DNA of 10,489 nt, from positions 1 through 10,489 of the forward strand of contig JANQTK010000336.1 in assembly GCA_030731695.1 (NCBI GenBank). Direction: 5' to 3'. The notes under the pieces were generated by a model. It saw only the letters and a list, made by a program, of their open reading frames with translations. It searched no databases and had not been told where the DNA came from. Origin of the DNA: Polaribacter sp. GTDB lineage: Bacteria; Bacteroidota; Bacteroidia; Flavobacteriales; Flavobacteriaceae. The first letter of the stretch is position 1. Every line of letters begins with the position of its first letter. A program made the position numbers and the translations under genes. Of the stretch, positions 1-5,990 are shown piece by piece.

Positions 1-215
1 CGTTTCCAGTTTTCTGTAGAAAAAGCATATAAAGTGATTGCTTCAACATTTATTTCAGAGGCAGCAATAACAGATTCTCTTACTGCGGTTAAGGCATTTC
101 TATGACCAAAAATGCGATTCATTCCTTGGCCTTTTGCCCATCTTCCATTACCATCCATAATAATGGCAACGTGCTTTGGAACTCTTTGTAAATCGATGTG
201 TATTTTTTTATCCAT
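1..215 (-). CDS. uppS: Undecaprenyl diphosphate synthase, N-terminal part (runs off window start)
   Basis: UppS condenses farnesyl diphosphate with eight isopentenyl diphosphates in the cytoplasm to give the C55 lipid carrier for peptidoglycan and other surface polymers. Only the first 71 codons are in the window. They include the cis-prenyltransferase signature MDGNGRWAK at about residues 20-28, with the catalytic Asp at 21, then GHR at 37-39 and the block LYAFSTENWKR at 62-72, which is diagnostic for the family. The ATG (CAT at 213-215) lies 4 nt after the stop of the upstream DUF6089-type gene, so the two are co-transcribed. In related flavobacteria bamA usually follows; that would lie outside this window. 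The catalytic core is intact as far as it can be read. Confidence 0.96.
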   Translation of the reverse strand, partial: MDKKIHIDLQRVPKHVAIIMDGNGRWAKGQGMNRIFGHRNALTAVRESVIAASEINVEAITLYAFSTENWK

Positions 216-219
216 AAGC

Positions 220-897
220 CTACAATCCTTTTGTATAACAGGCAGGTCTGCCAAAAGTGTATAAAATAGAAACACCTGTAAATACATACCAATCACTATT
301 TGTTCCGCCAATATTTAATCTAGGAATTGTAGAGGAAGTATAATCTAAATCGTCGTTGAAAGTATATCTGAATTTGGTTTCAAAAGCAATCGCCAAATCA
401 CCAATCAATTTTGATTTGAAGCCAAAACCAAATGGAATAGCAAAAGCATTTTTTGTGTCATATAAAAATTGATCTGGAATAGGTTCACTCACCACATAAT
501 TGTAATTAAATGCAGCTAGTTCTAAAAGAATATAAGGTGTCCACGTTTTATCATCTGATGATAAATCATATTCATAAAAATTATATTCTAGTCCTAAAGC
601 CAATTCGTTAATGGTATTTTTAAATTGCAAACCTCGCGAAATTTTAAAATCAGTATCTGCCTCTAAATCACTTGCTTCTATGGGCAAATAACTGTAAGTT
701 GCTCTCAAAGCAATTCTAGGATTCCAATTGTATTTGAAAATCAAACCACCAGCAAATTTATTGGGATAGATATAATTTGTTCTTCCAATATCGCCAACGT
801 AATTTGAGCCCCCTAAAAAAATTCCTGCTTCATACACTTGTCCATGTAAAATGCAAGAAAAATTGATAACTATGAGTAATAATATACTGTTTTTCAT
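220..897 (-). CDS. DUF6089-type outer-membrane beta-barrel protein
   Basis: This is a 225-residue protein with a signal peptide: MKN, then a hydrophobic stretch at residues 4-18, with likely cleavage before Gln20. The mature part alternates short aromatic-rich strands with polar turns (for example EAGIFLGGSNYVGDIG at 23-38, the LALGLEYNFYEYDL region at 99-112, and WYVFTGVSILYTFG at 203-216), as in an 8-strand-type outer-membrane barrel. The N-terminal GVFLGGSNYxGDIG-like block and C-terminal DWYVFTG..YTFG block are recalled as hallmarks of the flavobacterial DUF6089 family, which is nearly always found beside uppS and bamA. That context suggests an envelope-assembly or porin-like role, but no function is known to me. 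Cys15 lies in a poor lipobox, so it is probably not a lipoprotein. It has its own promoter upstream (914-921). Confidence 0.88.
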   Translation of the reverse strand: MKNSILLLIVINFSCILHGQVYEAGIFLGGSNYVGDIGRTNYIYPNKFAGGLIFKYNWNPRIALRATYSYLPIEASDLEADTDFKISRGLQFKNTINELALGLEYNFYEYDLSSDDKTWTPYILLELAAFNYNYVVSEPIPDQFLYDTKNAFAIPFGFGFKSKLIGDLAIAFETKFRYTFNDDLDYTSSTIPRLNIGGTNSDWYVFTGVSILYTFGRPACYTKGL

Positions 898-913
898 TCT
901 AAAAAATAGCGTG

Positions 914-921
914 CAAATATA
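914..921 (-). promoter_or_regulatory. Bacteroidota -7 promoter element for the DUF6089/uppS operon
   Basis: The minus strand reads TATATTTGCAC here, a perfect match to the Bacteroidota sigma-A -7 consensus TAnnTTTG. It lies 16 nt upstream of the DUF6089 start codon, so the leader would be roughly 10 nt. No clear TTG -33 element was found at the usual spacing. It lies in the 106-bp gap after nadK, so this operon can be transcribed independently of nadK. Confidence 0.7.
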
Positions 922-1003
922 GGAATTTCTAGTTGCTTTATAAAGTTAATAATGAGTCTTTTTTGGATAACAGCTATTTTTGGTTTTTATTGTAAGTTGA
1001 TTC

Positions 1004-1903
1004 TTACAAATTTATCTCATTTCTAGTGTCTTCACCCCATAATAATTTGGTGCGTAAAGTTTGTAAAAATGATTGATTATTTGGAACGATTGTTTTGATA
1101 GTAAATGGTGCTTTTTCAATGAAAACTTCGGTATTTTTTGGAACACTTGTAATTCTTGAATCTAATGAAATCAAAAAGTCTTTTTCTCTGGAATTTGTGC
1201 TCAATTGTATCGTTTTTTCATCGGAAATTACCATGGGTCTTGCATTCAAATTGTGAGGTGCAATGGGCGTAATTACTAAGTTTTTTGAATCAGGAGAAAG
1301 GACAGGTCCATTGCAACTTAATGAATATCCTGTAGAACCTGTGGGTGTTGCAATAATCAAACCATCAGCCCAATAATTGGTTAAATATTCAAAGTTGATA
1401 CTGGTTTTTATACCAATCATTGAAGTGGTGTTTTTACGCGCAATGGTAACTTCATTTAGGGCAAAATTTAGTTCTGAAAACGCTTCAATTTCTGGAGTAG
1501 TTTTAACAGATAATAACGTTCGCTCTTGAATAGTATATGCTCCTTTAAAAATGAGATCAATATTTTCTTGAATGGCATCTTTATGAATGGTCGCCAAAAA
1601 GCCCAACCTTCCTGCATTGATTCCTATAATGGGAATATTTAAATTTCTGATGAATGTAACAGCTCTTAAAATAGTGCCATCTCCACCTAAGGTAAACATG
1701 ACTTCAAAAGTGCTGTTTAAATCCCCAAAACCCGAAAAAATATCATATTCTTTTTCTAAGGAAGTCTCTCTTTTTAAAGTTTCGTAGAATTTTTTTTCAA
1801 TAAAGCAAACACACCCTTTTTCTTCAAGAATGTCCAATAAAACATGGATTTCCTTTTCAGCAGAAATGGAATAAGATTGACCATAAATAGCAACTTTTCT
1901 CAT
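1004..1903 (-). CDS. nadK: NAD kinase
   Basis: NAD kinase phosphorylates NAD+ to NADP+ with ATP or polyphosphate in the cytosol and is the only known route to NADP. The 299-residue length is normal. The family motifs are all present: GGDGT at 73-77 with Asp75, NAGRLGFLA at 96-104, NE at 150-151, and the signature TPTGSTGYSLS at 187-196 followed by GP at 199-200. The C-terminal LRTKLLWGED resembles other flavobacterial copies. The ATG (CAT at 1901-1903) overlaps the TAA of the upstream CBS gene by one base (TAATG), which implies translational coupling. No convincing terminator follows it. Confidence 0.97.
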   Translation of the reverse strand: MRKVAIYGQSYSISAEKEIHVLLDILEEKGCVCFIEKKFYETLKRETSLEKEYDIFSGFGDLNSTFEVMFTLGGDGTILRAVTFIRNLNIPIIGINAGRLGFLATIHKDAIQENIDLIFKGAYTIQERTLLSVKTTPEIEAFSELNFALNEVTIARKNTTSMIGIKTSINFEYLTNYWADGLIIATPTGSTGYSLSCNGPVLSPDSKNLVITPIAPHNLNARPMVISDEKTIQLSTNSREKDFLISLDSRITSVPKNTEVFIEKAPFTIKTIVPNNQSFLQTLRTKLLWGEDTRNEINL

Positions 1904-2562
1904 TACATTTCTAGGTATTTTTGAAGATATTCTGATCTATTTTTTAAATCTTCTAAATAGATATCGTTTTCATGAGTTGACACAATTTCGTAGTTGTATC
2001 TTCTGAAAGTTTGCATGATTTCGTTGATGTCATTTGAAACTAATTTTAATGTAATTTCAACAAAATCTTCCTTTTTTTCTGAAATGTAAGCACCCAATAA
2101 TTTTCCGTTATTTGCTTCCACAATTTGTGCTATGGTGCTCATTGAAAAATCATTTTCTAGTTTTTTTACGATCAACGTTTCACTTTCTTCAATCATGAAT
2201 GGACTTGTAGAAAACACATCTAAAACATCGCGCAAATCATAATAACCAACATAATTTTTTTGTTCATCCAACACTGGAATAATATTGGTGTCATTATCTG
2301 CAAAAATCTTTAGCAACTCTAATACTGTTGCCTTTTCATCTGCAAAAAACGAACTCAACAAATGTGTATATGACATCAATTCTCCTTTTTCATGGTCAAT
2401 AATTTGAATATCGTCTTCTGCAAAAGAGCCTACTAATTTGTTTTCATCAATCACAGGAAAATGTGTTAAAGGAAAATTTTTAAATAGTTTTTTTGCGCTT
2501 TGAATGGTGCTTTTCAAGCGTAAAGGATTGATTTCGGTAAGTATATAATCGTTGATGTTCAT
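1903..2562 (-). CDS. CBS-domain protein encoded with NAD kinase
   Basis: This 219-residue cytosolic protein has two tandem CBS motifs (about residues 13-58 and 70-117) forming one Bateman module, followed by an ACT-like or ferredoxin-like segment at about 125-200 (for example EDFVEITLKLVSNDINEIMQTF). CBS pairs usually bind adenosine nucleotides and ACT-like folds bind small ligands, so a sensory or regulatory role is plausible. Its one-base overlap with nadK suggests a link to NAD(P) or adenylate status, but that is inference from context. There is no catalytic domain, signal peptide or membrane segment. The start chosen is the ATG at 2560-2562, which fits the first conserved residues and leaves almost no 5' leader after the likely promoter at 2569-2576. 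Confidence 0.88.
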   Translation of the reverse strand: MNINDYILTEINPLRLKSTIQSAKKLFKNFPLTHFPVIDENKLVGSFAEDDIQIIDHEKGELMSYTHLLSSFFADEKATVLELLKIFADNDTNIIPVLDEQKNYVGYYDLRDVLDVFSTSPFMIEESETLIVKKLENDFSMSTIAQIVEANNGKLLGAYISEKKEDFVEITLKLVSNDINEIMQTFRRYNYEIVSTHENDIYLEDLKNRSEYLQKYLEM

Positions 2563-2568
2563 TTTGCA

Positions 2569-2576
2569 CGAAGATA
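2569..2576 (-). promoter_or_regulatory. Putative -7 element for the CBS/nadK operon, with little or no leader
   Basis: The minus strand reads TATCTTCG, one mismatch from the Bacteroidota consensus TAnnTTTG. It ends 6 nt before the CBS-protein ATG. If transcription starts a few bases after this box, the mRNA would be leaderless or nearly so. No TTG element at proper spacing was found upstream. Confidence 0.45.
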
Positions 2577-2597
2577 GGATAAAATGTTTGAATGATT

Positions 2598-2605
2598 TAT
2601 CTTTG
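2598..2605 (+). promoter_or_regulatory. Bacteroidota -7 promoter element for pdxJ
   Basis: TATCTTTG matches TAnnTTTG exactly, 18 nt before the chosen pdxJ ATG at 2624. It supports the start at 2624 over the in-frame ATG at 2552, since that upstream ATG would precede the promoter. A TTG-type -33 element at normal spacing was not seen. The divergent CBS promoter lies only about 22 bp away in the same 61-bp gap. Confidence 0.65.
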
Positions 2606-2623
2606 CAAACTAATTTTTACTCA

Positions 2624-3337
2624 ATGACAAAGTTAAGTGTAAATATCAATAAAATTGCAACATTACGTAATTCTAGAGGTGGAAATGTACCAAATTTACT
2701 AAAAGTTGCACAAGATATGGAGCGTTTTGGTGCACAAGGAATTACCATTCATCCAAGACCAGATGAACGTCATATTCGTTATCAAGATGCTAGAGATTTG
2801 AAAAACATCGTTACAACTGAGTATAATATTGAAGGAAATCCTGTAAAATCATTTATGGATTTGGTATTGTCAATCAAACCAACTCAAGTTACGTTAGTTC
2901 CTGATGCTGAGGATGCTATCACGTCAAATGCAGGTTGGGATACCATTACACATCAATCATTTTTGAAAGAAGTTATTCAGGAATTTCAACAAAATGGCAT
3001 CAGAACTTCTATTTTTATTGATACAGATTTGCATTTGATGGAAGCTGCTGCAAAAACAGGAACCGACAGAATTGAATTATACACAGAGCATTTTGCGAGT
3101 GAATTTTCAAAAGGGAATAAAAATGTCATAAAATCCTATACTGATGCTGCTATTTTAGCTCATAATTTGGGTTTGGGAATCAATGCAGGACATGATTTGA
3201 GTTTGGATAACATTCAATTTTTCAAAGAAAATATCCCAAATTTAGCAGAAGTTTCAATTGGACACGCATTGATTTGCGAAAGTTTGTATCTAGGATTTGA
3301 AAATGTGGTCAATATGTATTTGCACAGATTGCAATAA
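2624..3337 (+). CDS. pdxJ: Pyridoxine 5'-phosphate synthase
   Basis: PdxJ condenses 1-deoxy-D-xylulose 5-phosphate with 3-amino-2-oxopropyl phosphate to give pyridoxine 5'-phosphate, the last ring-forming step of the DXP-dependent vitamin B6 route, in the cytosol. The 237-residue protein has a TIM-barrel pattern. Visible motifs are the N-terminal VNINKIATLRN, HPRPDERHI at 43-51 with the catalytic-type His43, the Glu70 region (NIEGNP), LVPD at 91-94, NAGHDLS at 187-193 with His190, and EVSIGHALI at 209-217. I start it at 2624 (MTKLSVNINK). The frame stays open 24 codons further upstream to an ATG at 2552, but that part overlaps the divergent CBS gene and its promoter region and lacks family similarity. 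It is probably the first gene of the plus-strand run. Confidence 0.97.
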   Translation: MTKLSVNINKIATLRNSRGGNVPNLLKVAQDMERFGAQGITIHPRPDERHIRYQDARDLKNIVTTEYNIEGNPVKSFMDLVLSIKPTQVTLVPDAEDAITSNAGWDTITHQSFLKEVIQEFQQNGIRTSIFIDTDLHLMEAAAKTGTDRIELYTEHFASEFSKGNKNVIKSYTDAAILAHNLGLGINAGHDLSLDNIQFFKENIPNLAEVSIGHALICESLYLGFENVVNMYLHRLQ

Positions 3338-3388
3338 GTCCAACATAACTTTCATAAATTGAATTAATGATTTTGAAACTTTTACAGA

Positions 3389-4222
3389 ATGAATAAAGAG
3401 CCAAATTTTAATAATGATAACGGAAAGAATTCCCCTCCTTTGGAGGGGTTAGGGGAGGAAATTCTTCACTCTAAAATTGTAGGCAAGGGAAAACCTCTAC
3501 TCATTTTGCATGGTTATTTTGGTTCAGGTGATAATTGGAAAACATTGGGAAGTCAGTTTTCTGAACACTTTGAAGTGCATTTGATTGATCAACGAAATCA
3601 TGGAAGAAGTTTTCATTCTGATGAATTTTCTTACGATTTGATGGTGGAAGATTTGCACAAGTATTTGGAACATCATCAGTTAGAAAAAGTTCATTTGTTG
3701 GGGCATTCCATGGGAGGAAAAACAGCAATGTTGTTTGCAGTTTTGTATCCAGAGTTGGTTGATAAATTGGTAATTGTAGATATTTCGCCCAGAGAATACA
3801 AACCTCATCATCATGCGATTTTAGCTGCACTCAATTCTATTGATTTTAGCATTCAGAATTCCAGAGAATTGGTTGACGAACAATTGTCAACATTGATTCC
3901 CGAATTTGGTGTTCGTCAATTTTTGATGAAAAATATTTTTTGGAAAGATAAAGGTATTTTGGGCTTTCGATTTCATTTAGATTCCCTCACCAAAAATAAT
4001 CCTGCAATTGGAGAAGCATTGCCAATGAATGCTCGCTTTGAAAAGCAAACCTTGTTTTTAAAAGGCGAAAATTCGGATTACATCACACAAAATGAAGCCT
4101 TGATAATTGATGCTCATTTTCCAGAAAATAAAATTGTAACCATTAAAAATGCAGGTCATTGGTTGCATGCCGAAAATCCTGAACAATTTTATACGGTCGT
4201 TTTTGATTTTTTGAAAAACTAA
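3389..4222 (+). CDS. Alpha/beta hydrolase (YbfF-like esterase) with repeat-bearing N-terminal extension
   Basis: This 277-residue alpha/beta-hydrolase has no signal peptide and is presumably cytosolic. Visible elements are the oxyanion-hole HG at 41-42, LIDQRNHGRS at 65-74, the nucleophile elbow GHSMGG at 105-110 with Ser107, Asp131 and Asp230 as candidate acids, and the catalytic His257 in AGHWLHAENP. The pattern resembles YbfF-type acyl-ester hydrolases; the substrate is unknown. From memory, homologues begin close to the ILHSKIxGxGKPL block, which is residues 25-37 here. The preceding 24 residues are low in conservation and contain the peptide SPPLEGLGE, encoded by a 29-bp palindromic repeat. 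The ATG at 3389 is the only ATG ahead of the fold; a TTG at 3440, inside the repeat, is a less likely alternative. It follows pdxJ by 51 bp. Confidence 0.92.
   Translation: MNKEPNFNNDNGKNSPPLEGLGEEILHSKIVGKGKPLLILHGYFGSGDNWKTLGSQFSEHFEVHLIDQRNHGRSFHSDEFSYDLMVEDLHKYLEHHQLEKVHLLGHSMGGKTAMLFAVLYPELVDKLVIVDISPREYKPHHHAILAALNSIDFSIQNSRELVDEQLSTLIPEFGVRQFLMKNIFWKDKGILGFRFHLDSLTKNNPAIGEALPMNARFEKQTLFLKGENSDYITQNEALIIDAHFPENKIVTIKNAGHWLHAENPEQFYTVVFDFLKN
3430..3458 (+). repeat. GC-rich palindromic repeat, copy 1, inside the hydrolase gene
   Basis: This 29-bp unit is identical to 10211-10239. It contains a perfect inverted repeat, CCCCTCC and GGAGGGG around a TTT loop, followed by TTAGGGGAGG. The second AGGGG can also pair with the left arm, giving alternative hairpins. 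The right half has four G-runs (GG, GGGG, GGGG, GG), which could form a two-layer quadruplex. It is read in frame as residues 15-23 (SPPLEGLGE) of the hydrolase. Its base composition is far richer in GC than its surroundings. Immediate flanks (GAATT on the left, AAATTC on the right) extend the dyad imperfectly at this copy only. Confidence 0.9.
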
Positions 4223-4234
4223 TTTTGAAAAAAC

Positions 4235-4260
4235 ATTCGAAATACTAGTTGATTCCGAAT
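4235..4260. promoter_or_regulatory. Near-perfect dyad, possible operator, upstream of the solute-binding-like gene
   Basis: ATTCGAAAT and ATTCCGAAT form 9-bp inverted arms with one mismatch around the 8-bp spacer ACTAGTTG. It lies in the 55-bp gap between the hydrolase stop and the next ATG, ending 17 nt before that ATG. No T-run follows on either strand, so a terminator is unlikely; a regulator-binding site or an mRNA hairpin near the start codon is possible. No regulator is identified. Confidence 0.35.
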
Positions 4261-4277
4261 TCTAAACAATAAAGCAA

Positions 4278-5075
4278 ATGATAGAAATTGACTTTTGGAA
4301 TGGAAACAGATCAGAAATCAGACAACGATATGAACGTGAAATTTTGGATGCAATTTTAAAAGCAACCATAGAAACTCATGGAAACTATCAAATTCAGGAA
4401 TCATTTACTGATTATTCAGGAACAGAAGAATCTGGAGCTTTTAGTGAAAAAAATCATCATCTTTTAGTGACAGTTGCTGGAAATCAGAAGTTTAAAAATG
4501 ACGAAATCATACTGATTTCAAAGCCAATTGCTAAAAATTTATTAGGATATAGAATTCCTATTATCAGAAAAAAAGATGCCCCAATTTTTGATAATTTGAA
4601 AGATGTTTCCATTCTAAAAAAGGGAGTTCATGGAATTCCTGAAACATGGAGTGATGCTACAGTTTTTAGACACAATGACTATAATGTTTCTGAAGAAGGA
4701 AATTTTGATGATATTTTTGAGCGATTGCACAATGAAAATTTCGATTATGTGACGTTTGGTGCCAATGAAGTTGAAACTGTTTTCAAAGAACGAGCATCAA
4801 AATTTGAAAGTCTTACTATCTCAAAAAACATGATGTTTTTTTATCCATTTCCATTGGTTTTTTATGTAAATCCAGCAATGCCTGATTTGGCAAAAAGAAT
4901 TGATGAAGGAATGCAAAGAATAATGAATTCAGGAGAATTGGATTTGATTTTTAACCGTTATTATCCTACTATTGTAGAAAAATTGGGTTTAGAAAAAAGA
5001 ACGCTGTTTGTTCTTGAAAACCCTTTAATTCCAAAAGAATTTGCCAATTTAAAACCGAATTTGGCATTGTTATAA
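4278..5075 (+). CDS. Solute-binding-protein-like protein (SBP family 3-type fold) without signal peptide
   Basis: This 265-residue protein resembles a divergent branch of the bacterial extracellular solute-binding family 3 proteins. The supporting pattern is KPIAKNLLGYRIPIIRKKDAPIF at 82-104, a GxxxWSDATVFRHN stretch at 118-133, NFDYVTFGANEVETVF at 154-169, and a C-terminal VNPAMPDLAKRIDEGMQRIMNSGELDLIFNRYY at 197-229. The last block is the typical lobe-closing helix region. Such proteins are normally exported, but this one starts with a charged beta-strand (MIEIDFW) and has no hydrophobic leader. An in-frame TAA at 4263-4265 excludes a longer N-terminus. It may act in the cytoplasm or have lost its signal peptide. 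The ligand is unknown and no transporter subunits are nearby. It lies 12 nt upstream of the mazG-type gene. Confidence 0.68.
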   Translation: MIEIDFWNGNRSEIRQRYEREILDAILKATIETHGNYQIQESFTDYSGTEESGAFSEKNHHLLVTVAGNQKFKNDEIILISKPIAKNLLGYRIPIIRKKDAPIFDNLKDVSILKKGVHGIPETWSDATVFRHNDYNVSEEGNFDDIFERLHNENFDYVTFGANEVETVFKERASKFESLTISKNMMFFYPFPLVFYVNPAMPDLAKRIDEGMQRIMNSGELDLIFNRYYPTIVEKLGLEKRTLFVLENPLIPKEFANLKPNLALL

Positions 5076-5087
5076 TTTAATATTTCA

Positions 5088-5420
5088 ATGAAGATGAACT
5101 TACAAAACGCACAACAACAAGTTGACGAATGGATAAAAAATCACGGAGTTCGCTACTTTAATGAGTTAACAAACATGGCACAACTTACAGAAGAAGTAGG
5201 GGAAGTTGCCAGAATTATTGCAAGACGTTATGGAGAACAAAGCGAAAAAGAATCTGACAAAAACAAAGATTTAGGCGAAGAATTAGCTGATGTTGTTTTT
5301 GTAGTTTTGTGTTTGGCAAATCAAACAGGGGTTAATTTACAAGACGCTTTTGAAAAAAAGTTGGATTTGAAAACAAAACGCGATCACGATCGTCATCAAA
5401 ACAATCAAAAACTACACTAA
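5088..5420 (+). CDS. MazG-type nucleotide pyrophosphohydrolase
   Basis: This 110-residue all-alpha NTP-PPase hydrolyses (d)NTPs to NMP and diphosphate, probably as house-cleaning of non-canonical nucleotides in the cytosol. The metal-binding signature ExxE...ExxD is seen as E36-V-G-E39 and E65-L-A-D68. The flanking text, QLTEEVGEVARIIARR (32-47) and DLGEELADVVFVVLCLANQTGVNL (61-84), is typical of single-domain MazG-like proteins. The C-terminal tail is basic and His/Asn-rich. The start could be 5088 or the Met two codons later at 5094. Its TAA overlaps the ATG of the next gene by one base (TAATG). Confidence 0.93.
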   Translation: MKMNLQNAQQQVDEWIKNHGVRYFNELTNMAQLTEEVGEVARIIARRYGEQSEKESDKNKDLGEELADVVFVVLCLANQTGVNLQDAFEKKLDLKTKRDHDRHQNNQKLH

Positions 5421-5671
5421 TGAGCTTTTTTAACAATATTAAACATCCTGATTTTTGGCAAAATTTTTTAAAAGTAACTGTGCCATTTTTTGTAATCGTT
5501 ACTATTTTTTCATTAGCCTTAAATTCTTGGCGAGATATTTTTGCAGGTGATTTCGCCAAAGTAGCAGAAACCAATTTTACTGATGGTAAATGGCAAGTGT
5601 TTTTTGGCTATAAAATAGTGTTTAGTGCTTTGTACGGTTTGTATATCACTAATAAAAATATGAAAAAGTGA
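5420..5671 (+). CDS. Small conserved membrane protein, function unknown
   Basis: This 83-residue protein has one clear hydrophobic helix at about 17-35 (VTVPFFVIVTIFSLALN) and a second, weaker, aromatic-rich one at about 59-76. Between them is a polar loop (WRDIFAGDFAKVAETNFTDGKW). I do not recognise a named family; I recall that small membrane proteins of this kind accompany mazG-like genes in flavobacteria. Translation is likely coupled on both sides: its ATG overlaps the stop of the mazG gene (TAATG), and its TGA overlaps the GTG start of the next gene. It is therefore a real gene despite its size. Confidence 0.8.
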   Translation: MSFFNNIKHPDFWQNFLKVTVPFFVIVTIFSLALNSWRDIFAGDFAKVAETNFTDGKWQVFFGYKIVFSALYGLYITNKNMKK

Positions 5672-5943
5672 CTTTAAAAAACATCAACAACAAGTTGAAT
5701 AAAAATGTAAACGAAGAAACAGAATTGATTCATTCACTCTCTTTGGGAAAGTATTTATTGATTTACATTCCCCTACTTTTTTTGATGTTTGCTTTAGGTC
5801 AGTTAATTGCAAATACTTTTTTTGATGTCCCTTTTGATATCAGGCAAGTTTTTATTCAAGCAATTTGTTTTGCTGTTTTCTTTCGGATTTTTCACAAAGT
5901 AAGAAAATTGATCAACGAGAATTTTAAAAATAAATACAACTAA
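5668..5943 (+). CDS. Small two-helix membrane protein, GTG start, function unknown
   Basis: This 91-residue protein has a polar Asn/Lys-rich N-terminus, a strong hydrophobic helix at about 28-48 (KYLLIYIPLLFLMFALGQLI) and a second at about 61-76, followed by a basic tail (KVRKLINENFKNKYN). This predicts an inner-membrane hairpin with both ends in the cytoplasm. The start is GTG at 5668, overlapping the previous gene's TGA by 4 nt (GTGA); no ATG exists before the first helix. The stop codon at 5941-5943 lies inside the stem of the terminator that ends this operon. No family is recognised; it may work with the preceding 83-residue membrane protein. Confidence 0.75.
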   Translation: MTLKNINNKLNKNVNEETELIHSLSLGKYLLIYIPLLFLMFALGQLIANTFFDVPFDIRQVFIQAICFAVFFRIFHKVRKLINENFKNKYN

Positions 5944-5978
5944 AAAAAGCGACTTTTCAGTCGCTTTTTTTAGTTGTA
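5935..5978. terminator. Bidirectional rho-independent terminator with a 20-bp stem
   Basis: The arms 5935-5954 and 5959-5978 are perfectly complementary around the loop TTTC. The core is GCGACT/AGTCGC flanked by seven A on the left and seven T on the right, so each strand ends its GC stem with a U-tract. It sits between the convergent ends of the 91-residue protein gene (plus) and the BNR protein gene (minus, stop at 5991) and should end both transcripts. The left arm overlaps the last codons and stop of the plus-strand gene. Confidence 0.95.
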
Positions 5979-5990
5979 AAATGAAATGAA

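Noticed and set aside
990..1009. Hairpin TTGTAAG/CTTACAA overlapping the nadK stop codon, considered as a terminator
   Set aside because: The stem is only 7 bp and AT-rich, and in the nadK direction it is followed by an A-rich stretch with no T-run.
2552..2623. Longer N-terminus for PdxJ from an in-frame ATG at 2552
   Set aside because: The extra 24 residues overlap the divergent CBS gene, precede the TATCTTTG promoter box and have no likeness to PdxJ, whose family start is VNINKIATLRN.
3425..3465. Palindrome in the hydrolase considered as a rho-independent terminator or an IS end
   Set aside because: It lies inside an intact coding frame, has no T-run after the stem, and no transposase gene or longer flanking similarity is present.
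3501..3830. Minus-strand open frame of 109 codons inside the hydrolase gene
   Set aside because: It is antisense to the catalytic core of a clear alpha/beta hydrolase, and its translation shows no domain or signal. It is a by-product of the coding strand.
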